The position numbers and the translations under genes are program-made. Below are positions 34,231 to 42,638 of a stretch of 64,000 nucleotides of DNA, in pieces; the first letter of the stretch is position 1; every line of letters begins with the position of its first letter. The notes under the pieces are model-generated. The model was not told the DNA's origin. It ran no database searches and saw only the letters and a list, made by a program, of their open reading frames with translations. Source of the DNA: an uncultured Collinsella sp. (lineage in GTDB: Bacteria; Actinomycetota; Coriobacteriia; Coriobacteriales; Coriobacteriaceae). The stretch lies in the NCBI GenBank assembly GCA_900541795.1, contig UQLC01000008.1, positions 1-64,000 on the forward strand. The letters run 5' to 3'.

Positions 34231-37230
34231 ATGAGCGACATCATGAGGCCGATCCCGTTTTCGCAGCTGATGAACTGGATCATCGAGGAGCACAAGACTC
34301 AGGGCGCCGTCTTTGGCGTGCGCAAGATGGTCACGACCAACCAGGAGGGCGCGCTTCCCATTTTTGACGAGCGCATCGAGACTCCGTTTGGCCCGGCCGC
34401 CGGCCCCAACACGCAGCTTGCCCAGAACATCGTGGCATCCTACGTGGCCGGTTCCCGCTTCTTTGAGCTTAAGACCGTTCAGGTTATGGACGGCGAGGAG
34501 CTCTCCAAGTGTGTGAACAAGCCCTGCATTGTGGCGCAGGACGAGTGCTACAACTGCGAGTGGTCGACCGAGCTCGAGGTTCCGCAGGCTTTTGCCGAGT
34601 ACGTGAAGGCATGGTTCGCCTGCCACCTCATCGCTCGCGAGTACGGCCTGGGCAGCCCGGACGGCTTTGTCTTTAACATGTCCGTGGGCTATGACCTGGA
34701 GGGCATCAAGAGCCCCAAGGTCGACGCCTACATCGAGGGCATGAAGGACGCCAGCGGCTCTGACGTCTGGAACGAGTGCCGCGCATGGGCGCTCGCCAAC
34801 CTGGACAAGTTTGAGCATGTCGACGCCGCGTTTGTCGAGTCCATCCCGGCACGCGTTTCCAACTCCATCACAGAGTCCACCCTGCACGGCTGCCCGCCGG
34901 CGGAGATCGAGCGCATCGCGACCTATCTGATCACCGAGAAGGGCCTCAACACCTACATCAAGTGCAACCCCACGCTGCTGGGCTATGAGTTTGCCCGCCA
35001 GCGCCTCAACGAGCTGGGCTTTGACTACATCGTCTTCGATGACACGCACTTCCGCGAGGACCTGCAGTGGGCCGATGCCGTGCCTATGTTCGAGCGCCTG
35101 ATTGCCCTGTGCGCCGAGCGCGGTCTAGAGTTTGGCGTCAAGCTCACCAACACCTTCCCCGTCGACGTGACGAGAAACGAGCTGCCTTCCACCGAGATGT
35201 ACATGTCTGGCCGTTCGCTGTTCTCGCTGACCATCGAGGCTGCCCGCCGCATTACCGAGCAGTTTGACGGTAAGCTGCGCATCAGTTACTCCGGTGGCGC
35301 CACGGTCTACAACATTCGCGCCCTGTATGATGCCGGCATTTGGCCCGTCACCCTGGCGACCGACGTGCTCAAGCCCGGTGGCTACGAGCGCTTTAGCCAG
35401 ATGGCCGGCGAGTTTGCCGATCTGGCCGGCAAGCCGTTCGCGGGCGTCTCTCTCGACGCCGTGACCGCGATCCAGACCGACTCGCTCACCAACCCGCTCT
35501 ACAAGAAGCCGCTGCGCCCGCTGCCCGACCGCAAAGTCGCCGGCAAGAGCCCGCTTTCCGACTGCTTTACCACGCCGTGCCGCACGAGCTGCCCCATCCA
35601 GCAGGATATTCCCGCCTATCTGGCGGCTGTTGACGAGGGCCGCTACGAGGACGCACTCAACATCATCATCGAGCGCAACGCCCTGCCGTTCATTACCGGC
35701 ACCATCTGCCCGCATCCCTGCGGCCGTGCCTGCGAGCGTGCGTTCTACGAGCCCGAGGGCGCCCAGATTCGCGCCAGCAAGCTCAAGGCCGCCCGCGAGG
35801 CCATGACCGCCGTGCTGCCCAAGCTGCGCGCCCAGGCCATCGCCAACGACGGCGAGCACAACGTTGCCGTTATCGGCGGCGGTCCGGCCGGACTGGCGAC
35901 GGCGTTCTTCCTGACGCGCGCCGGCGTGCCCGTCACCATCTTTGAGGCCCGCGACTCGCTCGGCGGCGTGGTCCGTCACGTGATCCCCGAGTTCCGTATC
36001 GCCAGCGACGATATCTCCCACGACGCCGAGCTCTGCCTGGCCTTTGGCGCCAAGGTGCAGCTCAATGCTCGCGTGGAGTCCATCGACGAGCTCAAGGCCC
36101 AGGGCTTTACCGACGTGGTCGTGGCCACCGGTGCCTGGATGCCCGGCTCTGCGGGCCTGGGAGAGGGTGCCGAGCTCGATGTGCTGGAGTTCCTCGAGGC
36201 CGCCAAGAAGGGCGAGAAGCTCGAGCTGGGCGAGGACGTCGTAGTCATTGGCGCCGGCAACACCGCCATGGATGCGGCCCGCGTGGCCAAGCGCCTGGCT
36301 GGTGTGAAGAACGTGCGCCTGGTGTATCGCCGCACCAAGAAGCAGATGCCCGCCGACGAGGAAGAGCTCGATCTTGCTCTTGCCGATGGCGTTGAGTTCT
36401 GCGAGCTGCTGGCGCCCAAGGCACTTAACGGCGCCGTGCTGACCTGCGATGTTATGGAGCTTGGCGAGCCGGATGCAAGCGGCCGTCGCAGCCCTGTCGC
36501 CACGGGCGAGACCGTTGAGCTTCCCGCCACCACGGTGATCTGCGCCGTGGGCGAGGGCATCGATGCCAGCCTGTACGATGCCGCGGGCGTCGAGCACGAC
36601 CGTCGCGGCCGTCTTGCCGCCACCTCCACCGGCGTCGAGGGCGTCTGGGCTGCAGGCGATTGCCGTCGCGGTCCGGCCACCGTGGTCGAGGCTATTGCCG
36701 ACGCCGCCGAAGTCGCACGCGCCATCGCCGGCGTGGACTTTAACAAGTACGCCGACTGCAACGAGAAGGCCGGCCGCGAGGACACCTGCTACGAGCGCAA
36801 GGGGTCGCTGTGCCGCGACAAGCGCAACTGCACCAAGACCCGCTGCCTGGGCTGCGGCTCGGTGTGCGAGGTCTGCTGCGACGTGTGCCCCAACCGCGCC
36901 AACGTTGCCATTAAGGTGCCGGGCCTGGCCAAGCATCAGGTCGTCCACGTCGACGGCATGTGCAACGAGTGCGGCAACTGCGCCGTGTTCTGCCCCTACC
37001 AGGAGGGTCGTCCCTACAAGGACAAGCTCACCCTGTTCTGGAGCGAGGAGGACATGGAGAACTCCGAGAACGAGGGCTTCCTGGCCGTGGGCGATGATCA
37101 CTTTAAGGTCCGCGTCGCCGGCACGGTCCGCACCGTCTCGGTCGATGCCGTCAACACCGGTCTTCCCGAGGCCGTCCGCCTGACCATCAGGGCTGTGCGC
37201 GACAACTATTCGTACCTTCTTAAGAAATAG
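34231..37230 (+). CDS. ygfK: YgfK family iron-sulfur flavoprotein (putative selenate reductase subunit)
   Basis: The 999-residue electron-transfer protein has a TIM-barrel DHODH-like region (about 1-420), then a GltD-like part. That part has cysteine clusters (CRTSCPIQQDIP and CPHPCGRACERAF, about 449-505), an FAD site VIGGGPAGLA (about 546) and an NAD(P) site VVIGAGNTAMDA (about 670). Ferredoxin-type clusters CLGCGSVC...CDVCP and CNECGNCAVFCP lie at 871-925. In E. coli the homologue lies beside ssnA and xdhD. It probably links NAD(P)H to purine reduction or oxidation. Start chosen behind GAGAGGAG. Confidence 0.88.
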   Translation: MSDIMRPIPFSQLMNWIIEEHKTQGAVFGVRKMVTTNQEGALPIFDERIETPFGPAAGPNTQLAQNIVASYVAGSRFFELKTVQVMDGEELSKCVNKPCIVAQDECYNCEWSTELEVPQAFAEYVKAWFACHLIAREYGLGSPDGFVFNMSVGYDLEGIKSPKVDAYIEGMKDASGSDVWNECRAWALANLDKFEHVDAAFVESIPARVSNSITESTLHGCPPAEIERIATYLITEKGLNTYIKCNPTLLGYEFARQRLNELGFDYIVFDDTHFREDLQWADAVPMFERLIALCAERGLEFGVKLTNTFPVDVTRNELPSTEMYMSGRSLFSLTIEAARRITEQFDGKLRISYSGGATVYNIRALYDAGIWPVTLATDVLKPGGYERFSQMAGEFADLAGKPFAGVSLDAVTAIQTDSLTNPLYKKPLRPLPDRKVAGKSPLSDCFTTPCRTSCPIQQDIPAYLAAVDEGRYEDALNIIIERNALPFITGTICPHPCGRACERAFYEPEGAQIRASKLKAAREAMTAVLPKLRAQAIANDGEHNVAVIGGGPAGLATAFFLTRAGVPVTIFEARDSLGGVVRHVIPEFRIASDDISHDAELCLAFGAKVQLNARVESIDELKAQGFTDVVVATGAWMPGSAGLGEGAELDVLEFLEAAKKGEKLELGEDVVVIGAGNTAMDAARVAKRLAGVKNVRLVYRRTKKQMPADEEELDLALADGVEFCELLAPKALNGAVLTCDVMELGEPDASGRRSPVATGETVELPATTVICAVGEGIDASLYDAAGVEHDRRGRLAATSTGVEGVWAAGDCRRGPATVVEAIADAAEVARAIAGVDFNKYADCNEKAGREDTCYERKGSLCRDKRNCTKTRCLGCGSVCEVCCDVCPNRANVAIKVPGLAKHQVVHVDGMCNECGNCAVFCPYQEGRPYKDKLTLFWSEEDMENSENEGFLAVGDDHFKVRVAGTVRTVSVDAVNTGLPEAVRLTIRAVRDNYSYLLKK

Positions 37231-37241
37231 GCGAGTCTCTT

Positions 37242-37721
37242 ATGGCCAAATCCATTCAACATAACGTGGCCTACGTTGCCTGCGGAAGCGGTTGCGCCTC
37301 CGCAGGCGGCGACGCCCGCTGCAGCGAAGGCTGCATTGGCTGTGGCGCCTGCGTCACGGCCTGTCCCCACGGTGCCATCGTACTGGTCGATGGCGTCGCC
37401 CGCGTGGACCGCTCCAAATGCACGGGCTGCGGTCTGTGCGGTATGGCGTGCCCGCAGCGCGTGATTGCCTTCGTTCCCGGCTACCAGAACATCCTGGTGC
37501 GCTGCAACAACACCGATAAGGGCGCCATTGCGCGCAAGATCTGCGACACCAGCTGCATCGGTTGCGGCATGTGCGCCAAAAAGTGCCCTGCCGGCGCTAT
37601 CCGCATCGAGGACAACTGCGCCCATATCGACGGCGCGGATTGCCTGTCGTGCGGCATGTGCGCCGTCGTCTGCCCGCATGGCGCCATCCACGACCGCACC
37701 GGCATCGCCGCCGGCGTGTAG
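37242..37721 (+). CDS. 4x[4Fe-4S] ferredoxin-like electron carrier
   Basis: The 159-residue protein carries four ferredoxin motifs: CIGCGACVTACPHG, CTGCGLCGMACPQ, CIGCGMCAKKCPAG and CLSCGMCAVVCPHG, enough for four cubane clusters. The N-terminus is also Cys-rich. It lies 11 bp after ygfK and 12 bp before xdh, so it most likely relays electrons between them. It resembles the ferredoxin part of RnfB. Confidence 0.88.
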   Translation: MAKSIQHNVAYVACGSGCASAGGDARCSEGCIGCGACVTACPHGAIVLVDGVARVDRSKCTGCGLCGMACPQRVIAFVPGYQNILVRCNNTDKGAIARKICDTSCIGCGMCAKKCPAGAIRIEDNCAHIDGADCLSCGMCAVVCPHGAIHDRTGIAAGV

Positions 37722-37733
37722 AAGGGAATCACC

Positions 37734-40511
37734 ATGGCACAGGAATTCACTTTTACCGTTAACGGCGTCGAGCGCACGACGACCCAAAATAAACCGCTTC
37801 TGCGCTACCTACGCGACGACCTGCACATTCACTCCGCCAAGGACGGTTGCTCCGAGGGTGCGTGCGGCACCTGCACCATCCATGTGGACGGTGCAGCCGT
37901 CAAGGCGTGCGTGCTGACCACCGCTCTTGCCGCCGGCCGCGACATCGTGACCGTCGAGGGCCTGCCCGAGGACGTGCGCGAGGCCTTTGTGTACGCCTTT
38001 GGCGCCGTGGGCGCCGTGCAGTGCGGCTTTTGCATCCCCGGCATGGTCATGGCGGGTGCGGCGCTCATCGCCGAGGATCCCGAGCCCACCGAGGAGCAGA
38101 TCAAGTACGCCATCCGCGGCAACGTCTGCCGCTGCACCGGCTACAAAAAGATTATCGAGGGCATCTCGCTTGCCGCTGCGGTGCTCCGTGGCGAAAAGCA
38201 GATCGACGAGGACCTGGAGCGCGGCGACGACTACGGCGTGGGCAAGCGCGCCTTCCGCATCGACGTGCGCAAGAAGGTGCTCGGCGAGGGCAAGTATCCC
38301 GACGACATTGACGAGCTCGATCAGCCGGGCCTGACCTACGCTAGCGCCGTGCGCTCCAAGTATCCGCGTGCCCGCGTGCTCTCCATCGATACCTCCAAGG
38401 CCGAGGCCCTGCCCGGCGTGGTGGGCATCCTGCGCGCCGAGGACGTGCCGGTCAACCAGGTCGGCCACCTTATCCAGGACTGGGATGTCATGATCGCGGC
38501 GGGCGATATCACCCGCTGCGTGGGTGACGCCATCGTGCTGGTGGTTGCCGAGGACGAGGCGACGCTCGAGAAGGCCAAGAAGCTCGTCAAGATTGATTAC
38601 GAGCCGCTGGAGCCCGTGCGCAACATCGCCGAGGCCAGGGCTGCCGACGCCCCGCGCCTGCATGACAGTTTCTTTGCCTTTGGCAACACGGTGGAGCTCA
38701 AGGACAACGTGTGCCAGAGCCGCCATGTGACGCGTGGCGACGCCGCCAAGGCGCTGGCGGAGAGCGCATTCACCGTGACGCAGCGCTTTACCACGCCCTT
38801 TACCGAGCATGCCTTCTTGGAGCCCGAGTGCGCCGTCGCCTTCCCGTACAAGAACGGCGTCAAGGTGCAGTCGACCGACCAGGGTGCCTACGATACGCGC
38901 AAAGAGTGCGCCCACATGTTTGGCTGGGACAACGAGCCCGAGCGTGTGGTCGTCGAGACCATGCTCGTGGGTGGCGGCTTTGGCGGCAAGGAGGACGTGT
39001 CCATTCAGCACTTGGCCGCGCTCGCTGCCTATAAGTTCCAGCGTCCTGTGAAGTGCAAGCTCACGCGTGCCGAGTCGCTTGCTTTCCATCCCAAGCGTCA
39101 TGCCATGGACGGCACCTTTACGCTGGGTTGCGACGCCGAGGGCAACTTTACCGGTTTGGATTGCGAGATCAACTTTGATACCGGAGCCTACGCGTCGCTG
39201 TGCGGCCCGGTGCTCGAGCGCGCCTGTACGCATGCCGTCGGCCCCTACAAGTACCAGAACACCGACATCCGCGGCTTTGGCTACTACACCAACAACCCGC
39301 CTGCCGGCGCGTACCGCGGCTTTGGCGTCTGTCAGTCCGAGTTTGCGCTCGAGAGCCTGATCGACCTGCTGGCCGAGAAGGTCGGCCTGGATCCGTGGGA
39401 GATCCGCTACCGTAACGCCATCGAGCCGGGCGAGGTTCTACCCAACGGTCAGATTGCCGATTGCTCCACGGCACTTAAAGAGACGCTGCTCGAGGTCAAG
39501 GATGCCTACTACGCGCATCCCGGACACGCCGGTATCGCCTGCGCCATGAAGAACGCCGGCGTGGGCGTGGGCCTGCCCGATGCCGGCCGCTGCAAGATCC
39601 GCATCGAGGATGGCCGCGCCGTGGTCTACGCCGCCACGTCCGACATCGGCCAGGGCTGTAACACCGTCTTTTTGCAAGACGTTGCCGAGGCCTGCGGTCT
39701 GCCGCTGAGCTGCATTGCCAATGGCGAGTGCTCCACCGAGAACGCTCCCGACTCCGGCACTACGTCTGGCTCGCGTCAGACGGTCGTGACCGGCGAGGCC
39801 GTGCGCGGCGCCGCCTTCCTGCTGCGCGATGCCATGGTTGGCATCGAGGCGGGCAAGCCTGCACCCGATGCTCCCGTGAGCGCGCATGGCGACGGCGTCA
39901 AGATCGAGTACGACGACGGTCGCGCCTATCAGCTGCGCGCGCAGGAGCTCGTCGCCGGCCAAGGTATGCATCCTCAGGATCCCGCGGCCGCCATCAAGGC
40001 GCTCGAGGGATGCGAGTTTGGCTACGTGTATCTGGAGCCGACCGACAAGCTGGGTGCGGATGTTCCCAATCCCAAGAGCCACATCTGCTACGGCTTTGCC
40101 ACACATGTGGTCATTCTGGACGATGACGGCCGCGTGAGCGAGATCTATGCTGCGCACGATTCCGGCAAGGTGGTCAACCCCATCTCCATCCAGGGTCAGA
40201 TCGAAGGCGGCGTGCTCATGGGTATGGGCTATGCGCTTACCGAGGACTGGCCGCTCAAGGACTGCGTGCCCCAGGCAAGGTACGGTACGCTCGGGTTGTT
40301 CCGTGCGCCCGAGATTCCGGATATCCACGCCATTTACGTGGAGAAGGACGAGCTGCTGCCCGTGGCATACGGCGGCAAGGGCATCGGCGAGATCGCAACG
40401 ATCCCCACGGCGCCCGCCGTACAGAACGCCTACCGCGCGTTTGACGGCAAGCTGCGTCCAGATCTGCCCATGGTGGATACGCCGTACAGCCGCGCCCGTC
40501 ACCGCGGGTAG
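37734..40511 (+). CDS. xdhD: Selenium-dependent xanthine dehydrogenase, fused 2Fe-2S and molybdopterin subunits
   Basis: The 925-residue chain has an N-terminal plant-type [2Fe-2S] domain (Cys39, 44, 47, 59) and a second cluster (CGFC at 97-100, CRC at 132-134). The molybdopterin domain runs from about 175, with GGGFGGKED, AYRGFG and GQGCNT. The catalytic Glu is about residue 886 in KGIGE. No FAD domain or ygfM-type gene is present. The yqeB, yqeC, mocA and xdhC genes downstream indicate a Mo-Se hydroxylase acting on purines. No in-frame UGA is needed. Confidence 0.88.
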   Translation: MAQEFTFTVNGVERTTTQNKPLLRYLRDDLHIHSAKDGCSEGACGTCTIHVDGAAVKACVLTTALAAGRDIVTVEGLPEDVREAFVYAFGAVGAVQCGFCIPGMVMAGAALIAEDPEPTEEQIKYAIRGNVCRCTGYKKIIEGISLAAAVLRGEKQIDEDLERGDDYGVGKRAFRIDVRKKVLGEGKYPDDIDELDQPGLTYASAVRSKYPRARVLSIDTSKAEALPGVVGILRAEDVPVNQVGHLIQDWDVMIAAGDITRCVGDAIVLVVAEDEATLEKAKKLVKIDYEPLEPVRNIAEARAADAPRLHDSFFAFGNTVELKDNVCQSRHVTRGDAAKALAESAFTVTQRFTTPFTEHAFLEPECAVAFPYKNGVKVQSTDQGAYDTRKECAHMFGWDNEPERVVVETMLVGGGFGGKEDVSIQHLAALAAYKFQRPVKCKLTRAESLAFHPKRHAMDGTFTLGCDAEGNFTGLDCEINFDTGAYASLCGPVLERACTHAVGPYKYQNTDIRGFGYYTNNPPAGAYRGFGVCQSEFALESLIDLLAEKVGLDPWEIRYRNAIEPGEVLPNGQIADCSTALKETLLEVKDAYYAHPGHAGIACAMKNAGVGVGLPDAGRCKIRIEDGRAVVYAATSDIGQGCNTVFLQDVAEACGLPLSCIANGECSTENAPDSGTTSGSRQTVVTGEAVRGAAFLLRDAMVGIEAGKPAPDAPVSAHGDGVKIEYDDGRAYQLRAQELVAGQGMHPQDPAAAIKALEGCEFGYVYLEPTDKLGADVPNPKSHICYGFATHVVILDDDGRVSEIYAAHDSGKVVNPISIQGQIEGGVLMGMGYALTEDWPLKDCVPQARYGTLGLFRAPEIPDIHAIYVEKDELLPVAYGGKGIGEIATIPTAPAVQNAYRAFDGKLRPDLPMVDTPYSRARHRG

Positions 40512-40580
40512 GGTAGGGCGCGGACGATCATTGCTGACGAGCTGTTCGCGCTCAACATCAACTGTATATGCTGCGCCTTT

Positions 40581-40612
40581 GGCCCCAGCTCCATCGCGAG
40601 CCGGGGCCTTTT
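40581..40612 (+). terminator. Terminator after the first purine operon
   Basis: GGCCCC with inner GCT pairs with AGC and GGGGCC around a short loop, followed by TTTTG. It ends the permease-to-xdh transcript. Confidence 0.85.
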
Positions 40613-40633
40613 GTTTGGAGCGCCTCCGCATGC

Positions 40634-40926
40634 GGAAGCTGCGTCCCGGAATCCAGCCTCGGAACGGGATTAACTTTCCCAACGGGGCCGCATGCGGAAA
40701 CTGCGTCCCGGAATCGTGCCTCAGAATGGGATGTGTTTTCCGCTGGCCGGCCGTTTGGAAAGCGCATCCCAGTTTGAGTGTTTATTCCGGGATGCGGTTT
40801 CCGCTGAAGGACTCAACCGGAAAGCCTGTCCAGCTCTGAGACGGGATTCCGGGACACGCTTTCCGCCAGGCCAGCCATCCGGAAAGCGCATCCCGTTTTG
40901 AGTGTCCAGGCTGGGACGCGCTTTCC
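40634..40926. repeat. Palindromic repeat array A, five 62-bp units
   Basis: Five 46-bp hairpins start at 40634, 40695, 40757, 40819 and 40881. Each runs from GGAAA(C/G)...CGTCCC or CATCCC on the left to GGGA...CGCTTTCC on the right, with a variable centre. Linkers of about 16 bp make the period 61-62 bp. A half unit follows at 40943. No coding pattern is maintained. The same unit forms array B at 42282-42512. REP-like element family. Confidence 0.85.
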
Positions 40927-40999
40927 GTTGGCGTGGCCGTTGGGAAAACGCGGCCCAGATAGGGGGGATGCGATTCGGCGATGCGTGGCCTAGCAGCTC

Positions 41000-41996
41000 C
41001 TACAGGTCCACCTCGTTGAGCCATGTCGGCAGCGCGGTCTGCCGGATGCCTGCCGTCTGCAGCTTTTTGGCGAGCATTCCTGTCGAGCGGACCTCGTTCA
41101 TGGTAAAGCGCAGCAGAGGGTGACCGTAGAGCGATAGGTGCGCCTCGCGCTGTCGTTCGGCAACGAGCACCTCGGCGGTGGTGCGTCCGGCCAGCATGGT
41201 CTGGTCGGTATATTTGATGAGCCCGTCGAGCTCGCCCAGTGTGAGTTCCCGCGCCTGGCGCTCCCAGGCAAAGTCCGTTCGTATGGGCTTGGCCGAATCG
41301 AAGGGGTCCGTCAGCTCGTATTGAAGCCAGTCGGGCGCAAAGCCCGTCTCGATCATGGGCTCGGGCGACCGATTCCCCGCCGCTCTCGGCGCGGACGTCG
41401 GCATATCGAAGCGTTGTGAGGGCGGTGCGAATCGCGCGACCATTGCGTGCAGTCGCTCGTTGCTCCACGGCCTCCATCAGCTGTTCCGGCGCAAGGCCGA
41501 GCTTTGAGATCGTCGAATCGGCAATGGGCATGCCGTCGGCAAAACCAGTTTGCAGCAGGCAATCTGTGGCCGTTTGGATGGGCGGCGTTACCGATATGCC
41601 GGCTCTGCGTATTGCTCCGGCCGGCTCAATCTGGTGTCGCTGAATATGTGCGCCCGGACGAGCCGACGGCTTTGTCGAGCTGCAAACATGCACGACGTTC
41701 AGGTGTCGCCACGAGACCTCGAGCCCCAGCAGGCAAGCTGCCGAAAACGAGCAGAACGTCCAATCGGGATGGATGATCGCAAGGGCGCGGATAATCTCGC
41801 AATGGCGTTGCGCTCGGTTGAGTTCATCCCAGCGCGTTTTTCGCGCAAACAACCCCGGAATGGGCGAGACAACCGTGCCGCCGGTGCGCCGAAGGAGCGC
41901 TTTTCGGATCGCCGCGCTCGGGGGAATCAGACAGCGCCCCTCTTGCTCGGCTTGAGTGAGCAGTTGGTCGATGAGCTGGTCATTGCAATGGGTCAT
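41000..41996 (-). pseudogene. Frameshifted AbiEi-like/endonuclease-domain protein gene
   Basis: Translation from ATG 41996 (behind AAAGGAGGCGG) gives a plausible protein up to RAESGGESVARA (about 214 residues). One surplus C in the run near 41354-41357 then breaks the frame. The continuation in the next frame reads MIETGFAPDWLQYELTDP to the stop at 41000, about 330 residues in all. The rebuilt protein resembles actinobacterial proteins with an AbiEi-type N-terminal region and a VSR/DUF559-like tail (AESxxES, RTDFAWE, GELDGLIKY). It is either a pseudogene or a sequencing error in a homopolymer. Confidence 0.65.
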
Positions 41997-42281
41997 GAGC
42001 TACCGCCTCCTTTTGGGTAGCAAAAACGTATCAGCTGGAACTTGCCGCTCAGCTGACCAAAATCTAACCATGCAGGTAGATGACCTGCTTTTGGCGACAT
42101 ATTTCTTGTTTGAATCGGTGGGTGGTAATCGGCGACCGTGAACGGTAGCTAGATATGAAGTCTTGGTAAGTTTCGGGACGTGTACTTTTTGAAAAAGAGC
42201 ATTCTATCTGCTGTTTTGTGTTTCTGGATCGCATATTTGAAGGCATGTGATAAGGGCGGCGGACTGTCGCCTTGTACCTGA
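41997..42281. other. Intergenic gap upstream of the frameshifted gene
   Basis: About 285 bp of lower-GC sequence between the minus-strand gene start and array B. It should contain the promoter of the frameshifted gene, but I cannot point to clear boxes. No gene is seen. Confidence 0.3.
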
Positions 42282-42512
42282 GGAAACCGTGACCCGGAAT
42301 TGCCGCTCGGAACGGGACAAGCTTTCCGGAACAGCCCTCAACCGGAAACTGCGTCCCGGATTCGACGCTCAGAATGGGATTCGCTTTCCGGTAGAAGTTT
42401 CAGCGGAAACCGCATCCCAGAATTCAGGCTCAGAACGGGACACGCTTTCCGGATGGCATGCTTGGCGGAAACTACGGCCCAGTTTTTGGCTCCAGAACGG
42501 GATACATTTTCC
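42282..42512. repeat. Palindromic repeat array B, four 62-bp units
   Basis: Four hairpins start at 42282, 42344, 42405 and 42467 with the same left and right half-sites, direction and 61-62 bp period as array A. Together the two arrays bracket the frameshifted gene. Orientation is the same in both. Confidence 0.85.
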
Positions 42513-42567
42513 GGAACGGTCCACGTGCGGGGGTGTACCGCCCCTTTTGCGTGCGCCGCTTGTCGAA

Positions 42568-42623
42568 TTGCGTTATAGCTAGCTATATTATAGGAAGGTA
42601 TAATATAGCTAGCTATAACGCAA
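42568..42623. promoter_or_regulatory. Perfect 25-bp inverted repeat before the ATPase gene
   Basis: Arms 42568-42592 and 42599-42623 are exact reverse complements, separated by GGAAGG. Each arm reads TTGCGTTATAGCTAGC then CTATATTATA-like AT-rich sequence, and TATAAT at 42599-42604 could be a -10 box. The right arm ends 15 bp before the start codon. It may act as an operator, an mRNA hairpin over the leader, or a cruciform. Confidence 0.75.
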
Positions 42624-42638
42624 AGGAAGGATGGCCCT

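Noticed and set aside
35125..37101. Minus-strand frame of 658 codons opposite ygfK
   Set aside because: Mirror of the biased third-position codons of ygfK; no recognisable domain.
37734..40511. Selenocysteine-containing xanthine dehydrogenase
   Set aside because: There is no in-frame TGA. The selenium in this family is a labile cofactor ligand, not selenocysteine.
40782..41350. Longer minus-strand protein reaching through array A
   Set aside because: After the frameshift near 41355 the frame runs into low-quality sequence and the palindromic repeats. The alternative frame gives a coherent protein ending at 41000.
40634..42512. CRISPR array
   Set aside because: The repeating parts are imperfect palindromes of 46 bp with short, non-unique linkers, the array is interrupted by a gene, and no cas gene is near.
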